Below, piece after piece: positions 57,054 through 64,000 of a stretch of 64,000 nt of DNA (its first letter is position 1; every line of letters begins with the position of its first letter). The notes under the pieces were generated by a model. The model saw nothing but the letters and a program-made list of their open reading frames with translations. It was not told where the DNA came from and ran no database searches. The DNA comes from Alphaproteobacteria bacterium. GTDB lineage: Bacteria; Pseudomonadota; Alphaproteobacteria; CAAGCB01; CAG-977. The translations under genes and the position numbers were made by a program. The stretch is from contig CAAGCY010000004.1 of NCBI GenBank assembly GCA_900768465.1, positions 22,446 to 86,445 on the forward strand. Direction: 5' to 3'.

Positions 57054-58745
57054 ATGGAACAACAAAACAATATGGAAAAACGCAATTTGATTTTGGCGAT
57101 AGTATTCTCCGCGATTTTGCTTTTCGCGGTGGACGCCATTTTCCCGCAGGCGGAATCGCCGCAAACCGCCAAAGCGCCCGAAGTTGTTTCCTCCGCGCCC
57201 GTTGCCGCGCCGGCGGCAGTCAAAGCGCCCGCGCCCGTATCGATTGCTCAGGCGGTTGACGAAAACGCCCACTTGACGGTCAAAACGCCGTCGGTCAAGG
57301 GATCTTTGCGGCTGAAAGGCGCGCGTTTCGACAATTTGTCTTTGTTGAAATACCGTGAAACTTTGGAAGAGGACAGTCCGCATATCACGCTGTTTTCTCC
57401 CGTCGGAACGGCGTTTCCGTTCTTTGCGGAATTCGGCTGGATTTCCAACGAATTCGGATTGGCTTTGCCGAATGCGCAAACGGTTTGGTCGACGGCGGAC
57501 GAAGAATTGACGCCCGAAAAGCCCGTTACTTTGACGTGGGACAATCAAGCGGGGCTGAAATTCATTCGTCAGATTTCCGTGGACGAAAACTATATGTTCA
57601 CGGTGACCGACCGTGTTGAAAACTATGCCGACCGCGCGTTTACGCTGTTCAACTACGGATTGGTGGGGCGCACGAACGTTCCGCCGTCTCAGCGCGGGGC
57701 GGTTTTGGAAGGATTGGTCGCTTACGCCGACGGCGGATTGAAAGAATACGCTTACGACAAAATCGCCAAAGACAAACAGGCGTCTTACGATACGACAGGC
57801 GGCTGGGCGGGCATTACCGACAAGTATTGGATGGGCGTTTTAGCGTTTGATCAAAACCTGCAAAACGTCAACATTCGATTCAGCGAAAACGACAGCGCGG
57901 AAGGCAAACACTTCCAAGCCGACTACCGTTTGCCGCCGATGATGATTCAGGCGGGACAAGCGGTTCAGACGACGGCGCGTTTGTTCGCGGGCGCAAAGGA
58001 ATTGAAGCTGATTGATGCGTACGAAAAGGATTTGGGCATCAAACGGTTTGATTTGACGGTCGATTTCGGATGGTATTACTTCCTGACCAAGCCGTTCTTC
58101 TTTATTTTAAGCTGGCTGAATTCCATGCTGGGCAATATGGGATTGGCGATTTTGATGTTCGCTTTCCTGTTGCGTCTGGCGATGTATCCGATTGCGAACA
58201 AATCGTACGTCAACATGAACAAAATGAAAGACATTCAGCCGAAAGTCGACGCTTTGCGCGAAAAATACGGCGACGACAAAGTGTCGTTCAACCAAGCCGT
58301 GATGAACTTGTACCGCGACGAAAAAATCAATCCCGCGTCGGGCTGTCTGCCGATGCTGATTCAGATTCCCGTGTTTTTCTCGCTGTACAAAGTGCTGTAC
58401 ATTTCCTTGGAATTGCGCCAAGCACCGTTCTACGGCTGGATTCGGGACTTGTCCGCGCCCGATCCGTCGTCCGTGTTCACGTTGTTCGGATTGGTCAACT
58501 GGCCCGTTCCCGATATGATTAACATCGGCGTTTGGCCCGTGATTATGGGTTTGACGATGTGGATTCAACAGCAAATGTCCCCCAAAGCGGGCGATAAAAC
58601 GCAATCCGCCGTGCTGGGATTGATGCCGTGGTTTATGATGTTCCTGCTGGGGCATTTGGCTTCGGGGCTGGTGATTTACTGGTCGTGGAGCAACCTGCTG
58701 TCCATCGCGCAGCAAAAAGCCATCCGCAGAAAAGGTAAGAAGTGA
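57054..58745 (+). CDS. yidC: Membrane protein insertase YidC
   Basis: The 563-residue insertase has an N-terminal helix, a large periplasmic beta-sandwich (residues 45-345) and the conserved C-terminal five-helix 60KD_IMP domain (MGLAILMFAFLLRLAMYPIANKSY, NLYRDEKINPASGCLPMLIQIPVFFSLYKVLY). It inserts membrane proteins with or without SecYEG. Its stop shares bases with the engB start (TGATG). Confidence 0.97.
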   Translation: MEQQNNMEKRNLILAIVFSAILLFAVDAIFPQAESPQTAKAPEVVSSAPVAAPAAVKAPAPVSIAQAVDENAHLTVKTPSVKGSLRLKGARFDNLSLLKYRETLEEDSPHITLFSPVGTAFPFFAEFGWISNEFGLALPNAQTVWSTADEELTPEKPVTLTWDNQAGLKFIRQISVDENYMFTVTDRVENYADRAFTLFNYGLVGRTNVPPSQRGAVLEGLVAYADGGLKEYAYDKIAKDKQASYDTTGGWAGITDKYWMGVLAFDQNLQNVNIRFSENDSAEGKHFQADYRLPPMMIQAGQAVQTTARLFAGAKELKLIDAYEKDLGIKRFDLTVDFGWYYFLTKPFFFILSWLNSMLGNMGLAILMFAFLLRLAMYPIANKSYVNMNKMKDIQPKVDALREKYGDDKVSFNQAVMNLYRDEKINPASGCLPMLIQIPVFFSLYKVLYISLELRQAPFYGWIRDLSAPDPSSVFTLFGLVNWPVPDMINIGVWPVIMGLTMWIQQQMSPKAGDKTQSAVLGLMPWFMMFLLGHLASGLVIYWSWSNLLSIAQQKAIRRKGKK

Positions 58746-59398
58746 TGGATAACGCGCTTTCCCCCGAACAACGGGCGGCTTTGATCGAGGACGGCCGCAA
58801 ACTTTTTTTAAAAGACTGCACGTTTATGCTCAGCGTTGCGGATTTAAAGCAACTGCCGCCGCCCGCGGGCGTTCCCGAAATTGCGTTTACGGGGATTTCC
58901 AACGTCGGCAAATCCAGCCTGATTAACGCTTTGGTCGGGCGCAAAGACATCGCCCGTACGTCAAACACGCCGGGGCGCACGCAAATGCTGAACTTTTTTG
59001 ATTTGGGCGGTGCGTTGCGTCTGGTCGACATGCCGGGGTACGGCTTTGCCAAAGCGCCCCCCGAAACGGTCAAAGCGTGGCAGGATTTGGTCAATCAATA
59101 CCTGAAAGGGCGCGCGAATCTGCGCCGCGTCTGCCTGTTGGTCGATTCGCGCCACGGGTTGAAGAAAACCGACCGCGACGTGATGACGATGATGGACAAA
59201 GCCGCCGTCGTTTATCAGGTCGTTTTGACCAAAACGGACAAGGTCGGCGCGGGTGCTTTGAAAAAAGTAACGCAGGAAATCGAGGCGGAGCTTGCCAAGC
59301 ACACGGCGGCGTATCCCGAAATTTTTCCGACCAGTTCGGAAAACAAAGCGGGACTGCCCGAACTGCGCGCGGAATTGCTGATGTTGACAAGGACTTGA
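58745..59398 (+). CDS. engB: Ribosome biogenesis GTPase YihA/EngB
   Basis: A 217-residue P-loop GTPase: GISNVGKSSLINAL (G1), NTPGRTQMLN (G2), DMPGYGFA (G3) and TKTDKV (G4). The TRAFAC-type EngB aids 50S assembly. The start overlaps the yidC stop by 1 nt. This closes the rpmH-rnpA-yidD-yidC-engB unit. Confidence 0.96.
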   Translation: MDNALSPEQRAALIEDGRKLFLKDCTFMLSVADLKQLPPPAGVPEIAFTGISNVGKSSLINALVGRKDIARTSNTPGRTQMLNFFDLGGALRLVDMPGYGFAKAPPETVKAWQDLVNQYLKGRANLRRVCLLVDSRHGLKKTDRDVMTMMDKAAVVYQVVLTKTDKVGAGALKKVTQEIEAELAKHTAAYPEIFPTSSENKAGLPELRAELLMLTRT

Positions 59399-59401
59399 CG
59401 A

Positions 59402-60835
59402 ATGCGGCGGCTTTGGATTGTTTGCGCGGTTTTTGCGCTTGCCGCATGCGGGCATACGGGGCTGGAACACGCAAAATTCGTCGATGCGGTGCGCCAAGGC
59501 GATATGCAGACGGCATACGCTTTGACCAAGGACGACGATTTTTATAAGGACGACGCATCGCTGTTGACGCGGTATTTGGAACTGGGGTCGTATCATTACT
59601 TGAACGGCGAGTATTTCCAAGCGTTGCGGAATTTCGACGCGGCGCACGAATTGTCCAAACAGCTGTACACCAAAAGCATTTCAAAATCGATTGCGGCGCA
59701 AATCGCGGGCGACGGAATCATTCCGTACGCTGGCGAAAAATACGAATTGTCTTTGCTGCGGTTTTATTTGTCTTTGACGAATTACCGTTTGTACAAACAA
59801 GGATTTTACGAATCTTACGCGATTGAAACGGACGGCGTCGAAACGACCGTCGATAAAAAGGAATTGTCCGAATCCGAAAAACGGCGGCATTTGTCGGCGG
59901 CGCGCGCGGCTTTGCTGGACTGGAACGCTTTGCTGACGACGCTGACCAACGAATCGGCGGACAAGAACGACTTTCATCAAGATATGCTTGCCAAAACATG
60001 GGGCGGAGAGTTCCACGATATTTACGGTTCAAGCGGCGATCGCCAAATCGCCCGCCAATTATATAAAGACGCGGCGAAGCTGTTGGAATCCGACTATGCG
60101 GATTATCCGTCCCTGCAGGATGAAAACGGCGAAAAGCTGAAAGAGTACGCGCGGGAAAAATCGGCGGACTTGACGGCGGACGCTTTGAAAAAGAAAAACG
60201 TGCGCTTTTTGCTCAAAGCAGGGCTTGTAACGCCGAAAGTCGCCGAAAAAGTCGATTTCCAAATTCCGATATCCGCGTTTTTGGCGATGGACAGCGGCAA
60301 CGATTTGCTAAGCTGTCTGGGGCATATTCTGCCGGGGCAGAGAATCGCGTTTGAAATCCCGAACGTTCCCGAACCCGCGCAAGCCAAAAGCTATAGGCTG
60401 AAAGTCTTTGACGCAGACGGAACGCAGGCGGCGGACATGCCGCTGGTGCTGACCGCGCCCGTGTCCGAAACGGCGTACAAAACGTACAGGAACAAACGCG
60501 CGGGAATGATTGCGTCCAAAGGAGCGCGCCTGACATCAAAATACGTTTCCGCCGTTGTGACGGCTTGCTCTGCTTACGATTCGCAAAATCCGTGGACGGC
60601 GTTGGCGGCGTACGGCATTTTCGCGGGACTGGTCAAGGGCATCACGTCGTCCGAATATGCCGACCTGCGTTATTGGGGGCTGTTGCCCGATGCCGTGTAT
60701 CAGCAATCTGTTTTGTTGAAAAAAGGCGATTATTCCGCCGAATTGGAAACTAATTCGCAAACGGTGAAAAAATTTTCGTTCACCGTTGATGATTCCCGTG
60801 TGGTTTTGGTTGACCTGAACCTGCCAAACGGGTGA
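59402..60835 (+). CDS. Lipoprotein of COG3014 type (TPR-like)
   Basis: A 477-residue lipoprotein: signal with lipobox LAAC (Cys16), then a helical TPR-like region (about residues 30-200) and a longer C-terminal part with several beta-rich segments. It resembles COG3014 proteins found beside LPP20 and LpoB genes in proteobacteria. The ATG lies 3 nt after engB. It is the first gene of a four-lipoprotein run, probably one operon. A cell-envelope role linked to peptidoglycan synthesis is inferred. Confidence 0.75.
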   Translation: MRRLWIVCAVFALAACGHTGLEHAKFVDAVRQGDMQTAYALTKDDDFYKDDASLLTRYLELGSYHYLNGEYFQALRNFDAAHELSKQLYTKSISKSIAAQIAGDGIIPYAGEKYELSLLRFYLSLTNYRLYKQGFYESYAIETDGVETTVDKKELSESEKRRHLSAARAALLDWNALLTTLTNESADKNDFHQDMLAKTWGGEFHDIYGSSGDRQIARQLYKDAAKLLESDYADYPSLQDENGEKLKEYAREKSADLTADALKKKNVRFLLKAGLVTPKVAEKVDFQIPISAFLAMDSGNDLLSCLGHILPGQRIAFEIPNVPEPAQAKSYRLKVFDADGTQAADMPLVLTAPVSETAYKTYRNKRAGMIASKGARLTSKYVSAVVTACSAYDSQNPWTALAAYGIFAGLVKGITSSEYADLRYWGLLPDAVYQQSVLLKKGDYSAELETNSQTVKKFSFTVDDSRVVLVDLNLPNG

Positions 60836-60874
60836 GAATAGGAAAAATTGAACTTAAACCAAAGGAGAATATCC

Positions 60875-61483
60875 ATGAAGAATAAAGTTTTGACCGTTGC
60901 CGCCGTAAGCCTGCTGACCGCTTGCGCGGGCTTCAAACCCGATTACGAAGTCAAGGACGCGTCCGCTTCGTCGAAACCGGCGTGGACGGTTCAGTCCAAA
61001 ACGTCGAAAATCGATTCGGCGTCCGAACGCAAGGAAAACCGCTACTTCGTTTCCGACGCCGTCAATGTGGACAAAGGATTGTGCTTGCGTTCCGCCGAAG
61101 TCAACGCCACACGCAAAATCGCGTCCGAAGTCGCGCAGGAAATCATGGGCGCTTTTGAAGAAAACCGCAAATCCGCCGATGATTCCGCCAACGTCAAAAT
61201 GAAAGAAAAACTGGAACAAAACATTCAGGTCAACCTGCACGGCGTCGTCGTTGCCGAAAAATACTGGGAACGCCGCGCTTATATGAAAGATTTGGGTGCC
61301 GAAAAGGACTACACGGGCTATAAATGCGACGTCGCCGTCAAAATCAAAAAAGACGCGCTTGCCGACGCTTTGGAAATGTACAAAGCCAAAACGATGCGTA
61401 CTTTGAAAGGCGAAGACAAAGCCGCTATGGAAAAAGCCGTCGATAAAACGGTCGAAGCTTTGAAAGCCGAAACAAATGAATAA
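60875..61483 (+). CDS. Lipoprotein, LPP20-like
   Basis: A 202-residue lipoprotein with lipobox LTAC (Cys17). The sequence has an N-terminal KPAWTVQSKTSK motif and a middle SAEVNATRKIASEVAQEIM, resembling the LPP20 fold. The C terminus is a charged helix (KGEDKAAMEKAVDKTVEALKAETNE). ATG 60875 follows AAAGGAG. It overlaps the next gene by 8 nt, so they are coupled. Function is not known. Confidence 0.7.
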   Translation: MKNKVLTVAAVSLLTACAGFKPDYEVKDASASSKPAWTVQSKTSKIDSASERKENRYFVSDAVNVDKGLCLRSAEVNATRKIASEVAQEIMGAFEENRKSADDSANVKMKEKLEQNIQVNLHGVVVAEKYWERRAYMKDLGAEKDYTGYKCDVAVKIKKDALADALEMYKAKTMRTLKGEDKAAMEKAVDKTVEALKAETNE

Positions 61484-62417
61484 ACGTTCGGTTTTTGCCG
61501 TCGGTTCGATTCTGCTTTTGTCGGCGTGCGCGTCGGCAAAAGCGGACAAAGCCGCCAAGCCCGAATGGGTTGACAGCCCGTATGCCGAATGTTCGGCGGA
61601 CGAGCTGTGCGCCGTCGGTTCGGGACGCAGTCTGACCGCCGCCAAAGCCGACGGGCGGGCGGGATTGGCAAAAGTGTTCCAAGCCCGCGTCAAATCGTCT
61701 TTTTCCAGCGAAACCAAAGCAAACGGCGATGATTTGGCGTTCAACGCGCGCGATTATGTTTCCGAATCGTCCGATGTTTTGCTGACCGCGACGGATATCC
61801 GCGATACTTTTACGGAAAACGGAACGGTGTACGCTTTGGCGACTTTGGATAAGGCGAAAGCCGCCAAAATCACCCGCGAAGAAATCGACGATTTGGACGC
61901 GAAAATGGAGGCTTTGCTGAAAGAAGACTCGCCCGCCGCCGCCGTCAAGCTGGAAAAGCTGTACGAACAGCGCCGCGGAATCAATCAGCGCTACATTACG
62001 CTGACGGGACAGCCGATTGTCGAATCCGTTTCTTACGAACAGGTGTACGGCAACAAAAAAGCCCGCATCGGCAAACGCCACATCTATCTGCAATCGCGCG
62101 GCGGTTCGCCCGCTTTTGTGCAGGCGGTTCGCAAAGTGCTGGCGGAAAACGGCTATACGTTCGCTGTCAAGCCCGATTTGAACACGCCCGTTGTCGGAAT
62201 TTCCCTGCAAGCCGAAGAACAGTTTTTGAAAGTCAAAGGCTTTGTCAAATACGACTATCACTTTACGTTGTCCGCTCCCGACAAGCGCGGGGTTGACGCC
62301 GAAGTGCTGGCGACGACGTTGACGGAATCGGGCTTGAACGAAAAGCAGGCGTACGGAAAGGCTTTGGAATCTTTGCAGGATTACCTGAAAGAAAACATTT
62401 TAAACCTGAACTTTTAA
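61476..62417 (+). CDS. LPP20-family lipoprotein
   Basis: A 313-residue lipoprotein with lipobox LSAC (Cys18). The first 150 residues match LPP20 (PF02169): KPEWVDSPY, ELCAVGSGRSLTAAKADGRAGLAK, and YALATLDK. The C-terminal 120 residues form a second mixed alpha/beta domain. LPP20 proteins are surface or periplasmic lipoproteins in epsilonproteobacteria and others. It is the third gene of the set. Confidence 0.8.
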   Translation: MNKRSVFAVGSILLLSACASAKADKAAKPEWVDSPYAECSADELCAVGSGRSLTAAKADGRAGLAKVFQARVKSSFSSETKANGDDLAFNARDYVSESSDVLLTATDIRDTFTENGTVYALATLDKAKAAKITREEIDDLDAKMEALLKEDSPAAAVKLEKLYEQRRGINQRYITLTGQPIVESVSYEQVYGNKKARIGKRHIYLQSRGGSPAFVQAVRKVLAENGYTFAVKPDLNTPVVGISLQAEEQFLKVKGFVKYDYHFTLSAPDKRGVDAEVLATTLTESGLNEKQAYGKALESLQDYLKENILNLNF

Positions 62418-62429
62418 AGGGATGAAAAA

Positions 62430-63044
62430 ATGAACAAATTTTTGACCGCTTTACTGTTGTCGGCGACATTGGCTCTGCAAGGCTGCGCAAGCTTCAAAGC
62501 CGAACGTCTGTCCACGGCGGAAGGCGATGAAAAAGCCATGGAAATCACGGATGAATGGCTGTTGACGGACACGCAAAACACCGTCGGCGAAATCATGAAA
62601 AAAATGGACAACAACCGCGGATTCCGCAACTATCTGAACGAACTGGGGCATCGTCCCAAACTGTTCATCGCGGAAGTCCAGAACGAAACGTCCGAAGCGT
62701 ATTTTCCGATTGACGACATGAACGACGAATTGTTGACGCAAATGTCGGAAACGGGCGAATTCCGCTTGATTGACGCCGCCGCGCGCGATCGGATTTTGAA
62801 AGAAATCCAGTATCAGAACGAAGGAATGGTCAAACAGTCCGATATTCAAAAAATCGGCAAACAGACGGGGGCGGAACTGCTGATTTTCGGGGCGGTTCGT
62901 ATGAATCCCAAAACGTTCAAAGGCAAAACCATCAAAGAATACACGGTGAACATGCGCTTTACGGACATCACGTCGGGCGAGGAAGTCGCGCGCATGCGCA
63001 CCACGGTTTCCAAGTATTCCAAACGCAGCGGTTTGGGCTGGTAA
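62430..63044 (+). CDS. LpoB-like penicillin-binding protein activator
   Basis: A 204-residue lipoprotein with lipobox LQGC (Cys19). It has a LpoB/CsgG-like domain: RPKLFIAEVQNETSEAYFPIDDMNDEL, FRLIDAAARDRIL, KIGKQTGAELLIFGAV and VNMRFTDITSGEEVA. LpoB of E. coli activates PBP1b. The order COG3014-LPP20-LpoB recurs in other proteobacteria. A terminator follows. Confidence 0.85.
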   Translation: MNKFLTALLLSATLALQGCASFKAERLSTAEGDEKAMEITDEWLLTDTQNTVGEIMKKMDNNRGFRNYLNELGHRPKLFIAEVQNETSEAYFPIDDMNDELLTQMSETGEFRLIDAAARDRILKEIQYQNEGMVKQSDIQKIGKQTGAELLIFGAVRMNPKTFKGKTIKEYTVNMRFTDITSGEEVARMRTTVSKYSKRSGLGW

Positions 63045-63062
63045 AATTGCTTTAATGAAACA

Positions 63063-63092
63063 AAGAGAGCCTCGACGAGGCTCTTTTTTATT
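63063..63092 (+). terminator. Terminator after lpoB-like gene
   Basis: A stem AGAGCCTC/GAGGCTCT with a 3-nt loop is followed by TTTTTATT. Confidence 0.92.
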
Positions 63093-63108
63093 GCCCCCCC
63101 CCCTGATT

Positions 63109-63216
63109 CGTCATCACGAGGAGGGCTTCAGCCCGACGCGGTGATCCATTTGCAGGATGTTTGCCGCAAAGGCGGAGTCAATGGATTGCTTCGTCGTTCC
63201 ACTCCTCGCAATGACG
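63109..63216. repeat. Palindromic repeat, unit 1
   Basis: A unit of about 108 bp from CGTCATCACGAGGAGG to CTCCTCGCAATGACG, whose ends are inverted. It is preceded by a run of ten C residues. The core holds AGCCCGACGCGGTGATCCA. Further copies lie at 63229, 63742 and 63875. Confidence 0.85.
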
Positions 63217-63228
63217 GGTAAATAAATT

Positions 63229-63345
63229 CGTCATCACGAGGAGGGCCTCAGCCCGACGCGGTGATCCATTTGCAGGATGCTTGCTGCAAAGGTGGTGTTG
63301 GGTAAAAAATGGATTGCCGCGCCCCTTGCGGGGCTCGCAATGACG
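63229..63345. repeat. Palindromic repeat, unit 2
   Basis: It starts like unit 1 (CGTCATCACGAGGAGG), then diverges in the middle (GGTGTTGGGTAAAAAATGG) and ends CTCGCAATGACG. Confidence 0.85.
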
Positions 63346-63389
63346 GGATAGGTTATAGTTTATCCGTAATCGAATATAGGAAATAAAAC

Positions 63390-63674
63390 GTGTCTGGATA
63401 TTTTTACATTTTATTCAACAAACGAAACGGCACTTTATATGCAGGCGTTACATCCGATTTGCCTAAACGCATCTATGAACACAAGACTAAAAAATATGAA
63501 GGATTTACGAAAAAGTACGGTGTTGACAAACTGGGATACTATGAGGTTTTCGACAGAATCGAGGACGCCATTCAGCGCGAAAAGCAGATAAAAGCCGGAA
63601 GCCGTCAAAAGAAAATAGATTTGATTGTGTCGGCAAATCCCGATTGGCAGGATTTATATGAAGATTTGTTTTAA
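63390..63674 (+). CDS. Small GIY-YIG nuclease (UPF0213-like)
   Basis: A 94-residue GIY-YIG domain protein: FYILFN (the GIY strand), YAGVTSDLPKRIYEH (the YIG strand with the conserved Arg), and a Glu near residue 60 (IQREKQIK) with the catalytic Asn-type position near the end (NPDWQDLY). GTG 63390 follows AGGAAAT. It may be a stand-alone nuclease that cuts branched DNA. It sits in the middle of palindromic repeats, a frequent context for these genes. Confidence 0.88.
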   Translation: MSGYFYILFNKRNGTLYAGVTSDLPKRIYEHKTKKYEGFTKKYGVDKLGYYEVFDRIEDAIQREKQIKAGSRQKKIDLIVSANPDWQDLYEDLF

Positions 63675-63682
63675 ATTCTTTT

Positions 63683-63731
63683 CGTCATTGCGAGGAGTGT
63701 CGCCAGACACGACGCGGCTCCGTTTGCTTGC
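63683..63731. repeat. Palindromic repeat, partial unit
   Basis: CGTCATTGCGAGGAGTGTCG-type sequence of about 49 bp that lacks the second half. It is close to the next unit's left end. Confidence 0.75.
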
Positions 63732-63741
63732 GCCCCTGATT

Positions 63742-63866
63742 CGTCATTGCGAGGAGTGTCGCCAGACACGACGCGGCAATCCACGGGGGCGGGACGGCGG
63801 AGGCGGAGTCAACGGAAAGGCGCGGAATCAATGGATTGCTTCGTCGTTCCACTCCTCGCAATGACG
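63742..63866. repeat. Palindromic repeat, unit 3
   Basis: A full unit from CGTCATTGCGAGGAG to CTCCTCGCAATGACG. The middle includes AATCCACGGGGGCGGGACGG, unlike units 1 and 2. Confidence 0.85.
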
Positions 63867-63874
63867 GGTAAATC

Positions 63875-63982
63875 CGTCATCACGAGGAGGGTTTTAGCCC
63901 GACGCGGTGATCCATTTGCAGGATGTTTATCGCAAAGGCGGAGTCAATGGATTGCTTCGTCGTTCCGCTCCTCGCAATGACG
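63875..63982. repeat. Palindromic repeat, unit 4
   Basis: A near copy of unit 1 (108 bp) with small changes in the middle. A fifth unit begins at 63991 and is cut by the window edge. Confidence 0.85.
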
Positions 63983-64000
63983 AGTCAATTCGTCATCACG

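Noticed and set aside
63625..63980. Two forward frames in the right-end repeats
   Set aside because: They are translations of palindromic repeats with no start signal.
63109..64000. CRISPR array
   Set aside because: Units are over 100 bp, palindromic at their ends, irregularly spaced and not separated by unique spacers; no cas gene is present.

Overview
The window is about 51% G+C and looks like a chromosomal segment of an uncultured, probably host-associated alphaproteobacterium. Signs of this are the fused ispDF gene, MipZ, the runs dusB-(regulator)-trkA-hfq-hflX, sfsA-map-radC and rpmH-rnpA-yidD-yidC-engB, and an alphaproteobacterial-type ComEC. It seems derived and streamlined: the ntrBC/ntrYX genes usually found after dusB are absent, and several genes (GGGtGRT pair, a dxs of the short lactic/clostridial style, a type II restriction cassette) look acquired or shared with gut anaerobes. 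The lineage is inferred from gene content and was not tested by phylogeny.

Region by region: 0-6 kb holds a NifU-like/GGGtGRT pair, cspA, a TerB-like gene, infA, a dCMP-deaminase-like gene, a nucleosidase, a ferredoxin, an unknown gene and ispDF. 6-13.6 kb is the dusB-fis-like-trkA-HAD-hfq-hflX-IMPase run, converging on comEC. 13.6-25 kb is rich in exported products (MIF-like tautomerase, lipoproteins, an 87-cysteine secreted repeat protein, an M23 peptidase) interleaved with two phosphohexomutases, mipZ and xseA. 25-38 kb has tadA, a lytic transglycosylase, rluB-type synthase, rsmD, udp, motAB, tldD, a GT-C-like membrane protein, a K+/H+ antiporter and a FadL porin with its TetR regulator. 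38-47.6 kb has a six-cluster polyferredoxin, fucO-like dehydrogenase, pyruvate kinase, a mutarotase, sfsA-map-radC and a VirB8-like protein.

47.6-48.6 kb is the least ordinary kilobase. A tRNA-Val gene has its last 20 nt repeated 292 bp downstream, with a nested inverted repeat between the copies. Beyond the second copy lie a 48-codon reverse ORF and a self-contained unit: a junction-like structured leader, a 20-residue hydrophobic peptide and a strong terminator, which resembles a type I toxin locus. 48.6-55 kb carries dxs (with a MerR-type promoter), cysK facing an Rrf2 regulator, a YbaK-like deacylase and an AT-rich three-gene type II restriction-modification cassette next to tRNA-Lys. 55-59.4 kb is the rpmH-rnpA-yidD(tandem)-yidC-engB cluster, followed by four lipoprotein genes of COG3014/LPP20/LpoB type. 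The right end is an array of about 110-bp palindromic repeats around a small GIY-YIG nuclease gene.

The genes support isoprenoid precursor synthesis (dxs, ispDF), central carbon flow (pyk, pgm, manB-like, fucO, mutarotase), envelope building (yidC, yidD, LpoB-like, M23, lytic transglycosylase) and translation (infA, rsmD, tadA, dusB, rpmH, rnpA, map). No replication origin, CRISPR array, rRNA operon or intact insertion sequence was seen.
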